A stretch of DNA of 64,000 nucleotides from JACDCA01 sp963810305 (GTDB lineage Bacteria > Acidobacteriota > Vicinamibacteria > Vicinamibacterales > 2-12-FULL-66-21), in contig CAWEMY010000017.1 in the NCBI GenBank assembly GCA_963810305.1, positions 186,001 to 250,000 of the forward strand. Direction: 5' to 3'. Both the position numbers and the translations under genes were made by a program. The notes below the pieces were generated by a model. That model saw only the letters and a list, made by a program, of their open reading frames with translations. It did not search any database and was not told the DNA's origin. Below, one piece after another: positions 58,041-64,000 of this stretch. Position 1 is the stretch's first letter. Every line of letters begins with the position of its first letter.

Positions 58041-58969
58041 GCCTGCTGCCGGGAGGTCGCGTCGAGGGTGCCGGTCAGGTCGGTCAATCGCGAAAGGTTG
58101 TGCCGCGACATGTAGCTCCGGAGGCCGTCGAGCAGCCTGGACCAGATGAATGGATCGACGAAGTTTGCCGTCCCCACCTGCACTGCTGCTGCGCCGGCGA
58201 TCATGAATTCGAGGACGTCCTCGGGATCCGCAATACCGCCCATGCCGATGATCGGGATCTTCACGGCCTGCCGGCACTCATAAACCATCCGGACCGCAAT
58301 CGGGCGGATTGCCGGCCCGCTCAGCCCGCCAACGATGTTGGTCAGCTTCGGCCGCCGGGTCTCGACATCGATCGCCATTGCCAGGAAGGTGTTCACGAGT
58401 GAAACGGCGTCCGCGCCGGCCTCCTCGGCGGCGCGGGCGAACGAGGCGACGTCGGTCACGTTGGGCGTGAGCTTCGGGATCACCGGCAGCCGGGTGACCT
58501 TGCGGACCGCGGCAACGACGTTGTGTGTGCCCGGCAGGGAACAGCCGAACGTGATGCCTCCTTCCTTGATGTTGGGACACGAAATGTTCAGCTCGATCGC
58601 GGCAACACCCTCCGCGTCCGAGAGGATGCGCGACAGCTCGACGTACTCGTCGATCGTCGTGCCGCAGATGTTCACGAACACGATGGCGCGGCGGTCGCGT
58701 AGCTCGGGCAGCTTCTCGCGGATGAAACGGTGAACGCCGATCCCCTGCAGGCCGATGGCGTTGAGCATGCCGGCGGGCGTTTCGACGATGCGCGGCGGCG
58801 GGTGCCCCTCGCGCTCGGCGAGAAACAGGCCCTTGACGGCAACCCCACCGAGCGTCGAGAGGTCGACGGTGTCGGCGTATTCGACGCCGTAGCCGAAGCA
58901 TCCGCTGGCGGCGATCAGCGGGTTGGGGATCGTGAGCGAGCCGAGAGAAACCGAGAGGTCGAGGCTCAC
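58025..58969 (-). CDS. pyrD: dihydroorotate dehydrogenase, class 1B catalytic subunit
   Basis: FMN enzyme oxidising dihydroorotate. Motifs: IPNPLIAASGCFGYGVEYAD, GGVAVKGLFLAEREGHPPPR, MLNAIGLQGIGVHRFIREKL, catalytic Cys region IELNISCPNIKEGGITFGC, KLTPNVTDVASFARAAEEAG and IIGMGGIADPEDVLEFMIAG. The start is GTG 58969, two bases after the pyrK stop, giving 314 residues. The pairing with PyrK shows it is the NAD-linked heterotetrameric type. Confidence 0.96.
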   Translation of the reverse strand: MSLDLSVSLGSLTIPNPLIAASGCFGYGVEYADTVDLSTLGGVAVKGLFLAEREGHPPPRIVETPAGMLNAIGLQGIGVHRFIREKLPELRDRRAIVFVNICGTTIDEYVELSRILSDAEGVAAIELNISCPNIKEGGITFGCSLPGTHNVVAAVRKVTRLPVIPKLTPNVTDVASFARAAEEAGADAVSLVNTFLAMAIDVETRRPKLTNIVGGLSGPAIRPIAVRMVYECRQAVKIPIIGMGGIADPEDVLEFMIAGAAAVQVGTANFVDPFIWSRLLDGLRSYMSRHNLSRLTDLTGTLDATSRQQAWISS

Positions 58970-58970
58970 G

Positions 58971-59795
58971 TCAGTGCGCCAGCGCCTCCCATATGACGCG
59001 GCTGGCATCGAAGACCGGGCCGTCGATGCAGGACCGTGTATGGTGCGGCGCTCCTGAGCGGTCGCGTGCGAGCACGACGCAGGAATAACAGCCGCCGAGT
59101 CCACAGCCCATGACCTGTTCGAGCGAGACGTCGCATCGGCGGCGGTTCGCCGACGCAACCGCCGACACCGCGCGCATCATCGGCGTCGGCCCGCAGACGT
59201 ACAGCCGCAGCTCGGTCGATCGAGGCGTTCTCGCGAGCTCCTGCTCCAGGGGGGCGGTGACGCGGCCGTGAGCGCCTCGACTGCCGTCCTCGGTTGAGCA
59301 GACGACGCGAATGCCCAATCGCTCGAAGATCTCGATGCAGTGAAGATCCTCGGCGCGGCGTGCACCATAAAACAGCGTGGGCACTGTGCCCCGTGCCAGC
59401 AGTGCCTCCGCCAGGGTCGCGAACGGCGCGAGGCCGACACCACCGGCGACCATCCACGCTTCGGCGGGAGGATCCACCGGCTCGAAGGGGCGACCGAGCG
59501 GCCCGAGGCATTGCAGGTGAGCCCCTGGCTCAACCTCGTAGAGCAGTCTGGTTCCCTTGCCGATACGCTTGTTGAGAATGGTGATGCCGGTGGGAAAGGC
59601 GCGATCGTCGCGAAGCACTTCGAAGATCGAGAACGGACGACGCAACAGCGGATCCATCCCGCGCGACGCCTTCAGCATGACGAACTGCCCGGGCTGCGCG
59701 GCTTCAGCGATCGCCGGCGCCGCAAGCGCGAGCACGCTGTAGTCGGCTGACAGCCGCGTGTTCGCAATGACCGCGGCGTCGACGTCGACCGGCAT
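58971..59795 (-). CDS. pyrK: dihydroorotate dehydrogenase electron transfer subunit
   Basis: FAD/[2Fe-2S] subunit that passes electrons from PyrD to NAD. FAD-binding RRPFSIFEVLRDDR, NAD-binding AWMVAGGVGLAPFATLAEAL, YVCGPTPMMRAVSA, and the cluster motif MGCGLGGCYSCVVLARD with a final Cys in TRSCIDGPVFD. 274 residues. First gene of the minus-strand operon, divergent from the phosphodiesterase gene with only 23 bases between, so promoters must overlap coding sequence. Confidence 0.95.
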   Translation of the reverse strand: MPVDVDAAVIANTRLSADYSVLALAAPAIAEAAQPGQFVMLKASRGMDPLLRRPFSIFEVLRDDRAFPTGITILNKRIGKGTRLLYEVEPGAHLQCLGPLGRPFEPVDPPAEAWMVAGGVGLAPFATLAEALLARGTVPTLFYGARRAEDLHCIEIFERLGIRVVCSTEDGSRGAHGRVTAPLEQELARTPRSTELRLYVCGPTPMMRAVSAVASANRRRCDVSLEQVMGCGLGGCYSCVVLARDRSGAPHHTRSCIDGPVFDASRVIWEALAH

Positions 59796-59818
59796 GGACC
59801 GAAGTATACACTTGCGCC

Positions 59819-61552
59819 ATGCGGTTCCTCCGCATGCTCACCAACTCGCTCATCGCGGGCGCGCTCGGAGCTGCGTTTCTAACGATCATCGTCGTCCAGT
59901 TGAACCCCGAAGTGCCGCTCGCATCGGGCACACCGTGGCAGTGGTTCGTGACACTCGGGTTGTTCTACGGCCTGATCATCGCCGCCGCGTGCTATCTGAT
60001 AATCGTCGCCCGCGAATTTTTTGCGATGAGCGCGATGTCACCGGGGTGGGCGAGCGTCCGTGTTCTGGCATGGCTGTCGGCGGCGCTCTCCGCGGCGGCG
60101 GCCGTGCTGATGTGGCTCAACGTCCGGGGGTTTTCGCAGGCGCTCGGCGAAGAAGCCGCGCGGCGCATGACCGCTGGTGCATTGGCCACCAGCGCCTCGG
60201 CGCTCGTGCTGCTGGCGATCGCCGTCCTGCACTATTCATTCGGGCGCCGTGGCAGCCGGGTAGGAGCATCGCTGTTTGCGATCGCGGTCGTCGCTTCGCT
60301 GGTCTTGCCGCTGGTCGCGCGCGGCGCCGGCGACGAGTCCCGCTCGACGTCGATTGCATGGAGGTCGGAGTCTTTTCCGGTCGAGGGTGCCTCGGAAGGC
60401 CCTCGTGTGATGGTGATTGCGCTCGACGGCGCGTCGCTCGAATTCATCCTGCCGCGAGCCGCCGAAGGGCGGCTGCCGAACTTCAGCCGCGTGATCGAAG
60501 GAGGCGCGGCCGTTGACCTTGCGACGATCCGCCCGACGCAGCCCGATCCCGTGTGGGCGGCGGTGGCCACCGGAATGTATCCGGCCAAGAGCGGCGTCAG
60601 ATCGGCGGCCCGCTATTACGCCAGGAACGACCGATGGGGCATCGATCTGCTGCCGGACCATTGTTTTTCGCATGCGCTCGTGCGAATAGGTCTGGTCCGA
60701 AACGAGCCACGCACCTCGAACGAGTGGCTGGCCCGTCCGGTCTGGAGCGTTCTGTCGGATGCCGGCCTGTCGACTGGAATCGTGAGATGGCCTCTCACAC
60801 ATCCGGCCCAGCCAACACTCGGGTTCATCGTCAGCGACCGGTTCCATCAGGGCGTCCTGGCAGGCGCATCACTCGAGAGCACCGCGTACCCGCCAGACAC
60901 CCTGGACGTGCTCCGGCGGGCCGCTACCGCTCTGCCATCGACGGCCTCGCCGCCCACTGAGTTTCTCGACGGTACGCCCGAGGCCGCCGTGCGCGAGCGG
61001 GATCTTCTCTATTCTCGAGTCGCCCGAACGGTCCTGGCGCTTCGGCATCCACGCTTCGTCGCCGTTCGCTACGAGGGGCTGGATGTCGTCGGTCACCACT
61101 ACCTGCGATACACCCAGCCACCAGCGCCAAGTGGCGTTCCCGAACGCAGGCGGCGGCGTTATGCGGACGTGATCGAGCAGTACTACGCGATGATCGACAC
61201 GGAGCTCGGCGCCGCGGTCGATGCGATGCAGCCCGGCGACTTGGTGGTCGTCGTCTCAGGGTTCGGCATGCACAACACGAATCCGCTCAAGCGAGGGCTG
61301 TCGCGAATCCTGCGCGAGGCGGATCTGAGCGGAACGCACGAACGCGCGCCGGACGGCTTCCTGCTCGCCTACGGATCCGCCGTCCAGCACGGCCGTCCGC
61401 AGCGCGGTTCCATCGTCGACGTCACACCAACGTTGCTCTACTTCTTCGGCCTGCCCGTTGCGCTCGACATGGACGGCTTCGCGAGGTCGGATCTCTTTAC
61501 GCGTGAATTCACGACTGAACGCCCGATTACGTTCATTCCGTCATATCGCTAG
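59819..61552 (+). CDS. membrane-anchored alkaline-phosphatase-superfamily phosphodiesterase
   Basis: 577 residues. The N-terminus has about five membrane helices (IAGALGAAFLTIIVVQL, FVTLGLFYGLIIAAACYLII, VLAWLSAALSAAAAVLMWL, and two more). A nucleotide pyrophosphatase/phosphodiesterase-like domain follows: MVIALDGASLEFILPRAAEG, TIRPTQPDPVWAAVATGMYP with nucleophile Thr/Ser candidates, and VRYEGLDVVGHHYLRYTQPP with metal-binding Asp and His. VVVVSGFGMHNTNPLKRG and IVDVTPTLLYFFGLPVALDM complete it. The substrate is unknown. Confidence 0.87.
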   Translation: MRFLRMLTNSLIAGALGAAFLTIIVVQLNPEVPLASGTPWQWFVTLGLFYGLIIAAACYLIIVAREFFAMSAMSPGWASVRVLAWLSAALSAAAAVLMWLNVRGFSQALGEEAARRMTAGALATSASALVLLAIAVLHYSFGRRGSRVGASLFAIAVVASLVLPLVARGAGDESRSTSIAWRSESFPVEGASEGPRVMVIALDGASLEFILPRAAEGRLPNFSRVIEGGAAVDLATIRPTQPDPVWAAVATGMYPAKSGVRSAARYYARNDRWGIDLLPDHCFSHALVRIGLVRNEPRTSNEWLARPVWSVLSDAGLSTGIVRWPLTHPAQPTLGFIVSDRFHQGVLAGASLESTAYPPDTLDVLRRAATALPSTASPPTEFLDGTPEAAVRERDLLYSRVARTVLALRHPRFVAVRYEGLDVVGHHYLRYTQPPAPSGVPERRRRRYADVIEQYYAMIDTELGAAVDAMQPGDLVVVVSGFGMHNTNPLKRGLSRILREADLSGTHERAPDGFLLAYGSAVQHGRPQRGSIVDVTPTLLYFFGLPVALDMDGFARSDLFTREFTTERPITFIPSYR

Positions 61553-61554
61553 CG

Positions 61555-61655
61555 CGGTTCGCGGTTCGCAGTGCGCGGTGCGCGGTGCGCGGGGCGCGGT
61601 TCGCGCGTTCCCTCCGTGACCTCCGTCCGAGCCCCGCGCCCCGCGCCCCGCGTCA
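61555..61655. repeat. heptamer array GCGGTTC/GCGGTGC with inverted GCCCCGC units
   Basis: Seven units (GCGGTTC, GCGGTTC, GCAGTGC, GCGGTGC, GCGGTGC, GCGGGGC, GCGGTTC), then a short spacer, then GCCCCGC repeats in inverse orientation. It starts 2 bases after the phosphodiesterase stop and could fold into a GC hairpin upstream of the pyrR leader. Confidence 0.88.
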
Positions 61656-61672
61656 TGTTACGATCCTCAGAT

Positions 61673-61708
61673 AACTCTTTAACGCGGCACTGAGAGGCCG
61701 TGAAGAGG
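61673..61708 (+). promoter_or_regulatory. PyrR-binding RNA element in the pyrR leader
   Basis: CTCTTTAACGCGGCACTGAGAGGCCGTGAAGAG folds with CTCTT/AAGAG and CGGC/GCCG helices and carries the GAGAGGC motif of known PyrR target hairpins. It lies 32 bases before the preferred pyrR ATG. It overlaps the alternative GTG at 61708, suggesting feedback control by UMP-bound PyrR. Confidence 0.7.
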
Positions 61709-61740
61709 TGACCGATGAGAGCCGTTCTTCGGAGGTGTCC

Positions 61741-62273
61741 ATGCCTCAGGTGATGGACGCCGACCGCATGTCCCGCGCGCTGACGCGCATCGCCCACGAG
61801 ATCCTCGAGCGTAACCGTGGCCTCGACGAGATTGCTCTCGTCGGCATCCGTACGCGCGGCGTGCCGATGGCGCGGCGTCTGGCGCGGTCCCTGCGCGAGA
61901 TCAACGGCGACAATGTGCCCACCGGCGCGCTCGACATCACCCTCTATCGGGACGACCTGATGCGGAACCCGGTCGGACCGCAGCCGGTCGTCCGCCGCAC
62001 CGAGATTCCGTTTTCGATCGACGACCGCAAGATTCTCCTCGTGGACGACGTCCTGTATACGGGACGGACGATCCGCGCGGCACTGGATGCGCTCATTGAC
62101 TTCGGCCGCCCGCGGGCCATTCAGCTGGTGGTCATGGTCGATCGCGGCCACCGCGAGCTGCCGATCAAGGCGGATTACGTCGGCAAGAACCTGCCGACTT
62201 CTCTCAAGCAGAGCGTGCAGGTGCGGCTGCAGGAAATCGACGGCACCGACGAAGTGACAATCGAGGGGGAGGC

Positions 62274-62277
<4 letters not shown>
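61741..62277 (+). CDS. pyrR: bifunctional PyrR regulator / uracil phosphoribosyltransferase
   Basis: UMP-responsive RNA-binding regulator of pyrimidine genes. PRTase motif ILLVDDVLYTGRTIRAALDA, EIALVGIRTRGVPMARRLAR, LDITLYRDDLMRNPVGPQP, and the C-terminal VMVDRGHRELPIKADYVGKN. ATG 61741 has a near-perfect GGAGGTG site 6 bases upstream (178 residues); GTG 61708 is an alternative that would place the start in the PyrR hairpin. The stop overlaps pyrB (ATGA). Confidence 0.95.
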
Positions 62278-63268
<991 letters not shown>

Positions 63269-63272
<4 letters not shown>

Positions 63273-64000
63273 ACCTTGTGTTGAAAGGCGGCCGGGTCGT
63301 CGATCCCGCAAACGGCCTCGACGGAATGCTCGACGTCCTGATCGAGAACGGCCGGATCGCCCGTGTCGGCCGCGACCTTCCGGTTAACGGCGCGCGCGTC
63401 TACGAGATCCCGCGCGGCGGCATCGTCGCCCCCGGACTCATCGACATCCACGTGCACCTCCGCGAGCCCGGCCAGGAGCACAAGGAGACGGTCGCCACCG
63501 GCACGGCGTCGGCCGTGGCCGGCGGCTTTACCGCGGTTGCGTGCATGCCGAACACCGATCCGGTCAACGATCACGCCGGTATCACGCAGTTCATCCTGAA
63601 GAAAGCGGCGGAGGCGAATTCGGCGCGCGTATATCCCATCGGTGCTGTTTCCATCGGCTCGAAAGGCGAGCAGATGGCGGAGCTCGGCGAGCAGAAGGCC
63701 GCCGGCTGCGTGGGGTTCTCCGACGACGGGCAGCCGGTACGAACCGCACTTCTGATGCGCCGGGCGCTCGAATACGCCGGGATGCTCGGCGTCCCGGTGA
63801 TCGACCACTGTGAAGACCCGTCACTGAAAGGAGATGGCGTCGCCCACGAGGGGTTCTTTGCCTCCGCGCTGGGGCTGCGGGGTATTCCCGGTGTTGCGGA
63901 GTCAGTGATGGTGGAACGCGACATCGCCCTCGCGGAGCTCACCGGTGCACCCGTGCACATTGCGCACATGAGCGCACGGGAGTCCATGCGGGCCGTTCGG
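63269..64000 (+). CDS. pyrC: dihydroorotase (3' truncated by window)
   Basis: Closes carbamoyl-aspartate to dihydroorotate. ATG 63269 overlaps the pyrB stop (ATGA); the frame stays open to the window end, about 244 codons. Metal ligands and signature: GLIDIHVHLREPGQEHKETV, AVAGGFTAVACMPNTDPVND, VIDHCEDPSLKGD and GAPVHIAHMSARESM. The type I (multifunctional-like) dihydroorotase pattern is clear. The remainder, including the catalytic Asp region, is outside. Confidence 0.95.

Overview
This window is a GC-rich stretch of bacterial chromosome with short gaps between genes and many GTG and TTG starts. Gene content, the habit of placing short tandem repeats at gene ends, a remnant of a PD40/WD40-type protein, a GldG/DUF4340 ABC exporter set and a small microcompartment locus together suggest an acidobacterium, possibly Vicinamibacteria. 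That assignment is inference, because there is no rRNA gene here. Both ends cut through genes (ruvA at the left, pyrC at the right).

Layout. 1-3.2 kb: ruvA-ruvB-fabH and an unknown protein. 3.3-6 kb: an ECF sigma factor, a DUF4142 protein, a cupredoxin and a stand-alone LigD-type polymerase. 6-8.8 kb: a secreted S9 peptidase with a polyglutamine tract. 8.8-19.3 kb, minus strand: glgX-glgE-treS/maltokinase-treY, a trehalose/alpha-glucan operon. 19.4-21.2 kb: DUF4112 protein and AI-2E-type permease. 21.2-31.8 kb, plus strand: queA, a deoxyhypusine-synthase-like protein, tRNA(CAT), tilS, ftsH, folP, cdaA-cdaR-glmM, pdxJ. 31.8-36 kb: TPR protein, small Cys protein, then class II aldolase, one BMC-H, three EutN/CcmL pentamers, a 65-residue Cys-rich protein and a 2-hydroxyacid dehydrogenase. 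36-41.2 kb: nth, cyclophilin, DUF72 protein, an ArsC-like gene with an in-frame TGA at its redox site, queE, queC, AlaX. 41.2-49.2 kb: PD40 remnant, HEAT protein, dacB, DUF4340, GldG, ABC permease and ATPase. 49.3-57.3 kb: ArsR regulator with metal P-ATPase, a response regulator-PilZ protein, LysW-like protein with larE, a membrane glycosyltransferase, a methyltransferase and a Pal/OmpA lipoprotein. 57.3-64 kb: pyrK-pyrD-pyrF on the minus strand, a membrane phosphodiesterase, and pyrR-pyrB-pyrC on the plus strand behind a PyrR-binding RNA element.

Three things stand out. First, an unannotated probable selenoprotein at 38092-38418 (minus): an ArsC/Spx-family protein whose first CxxC cysteine codon is TGA, followed by a SECIS-like hairpin at the right distance. 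Second, a large set of short repeats: at least ten heptamer arrays with different unit sequences, mostly touching or overlapping stop codons, plus palindromic elements. Some of these lie inside coding sequences; the clearest is a 33-bp (11-codon) palindromic unit repeated four times in frame inside pdxJ. Third, a compact microcompartment locus with probable encapsulation helices and an unrecognised Cys-rich partner protein.

Caution: about ten otherwise good genes carry apparent frameshifts (S9 peptidase, maltokinase, glgE, AI-2E permease, queA, pdxJ, hydroxyacid dehydrogenase, nth, glycosyltransferase, PD40 remnant). Some coincide with repeats, but many do not, so indel errors in the assembly are a serious possibility. 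Frameshifted genes are listed with their full span and the position of each shift.
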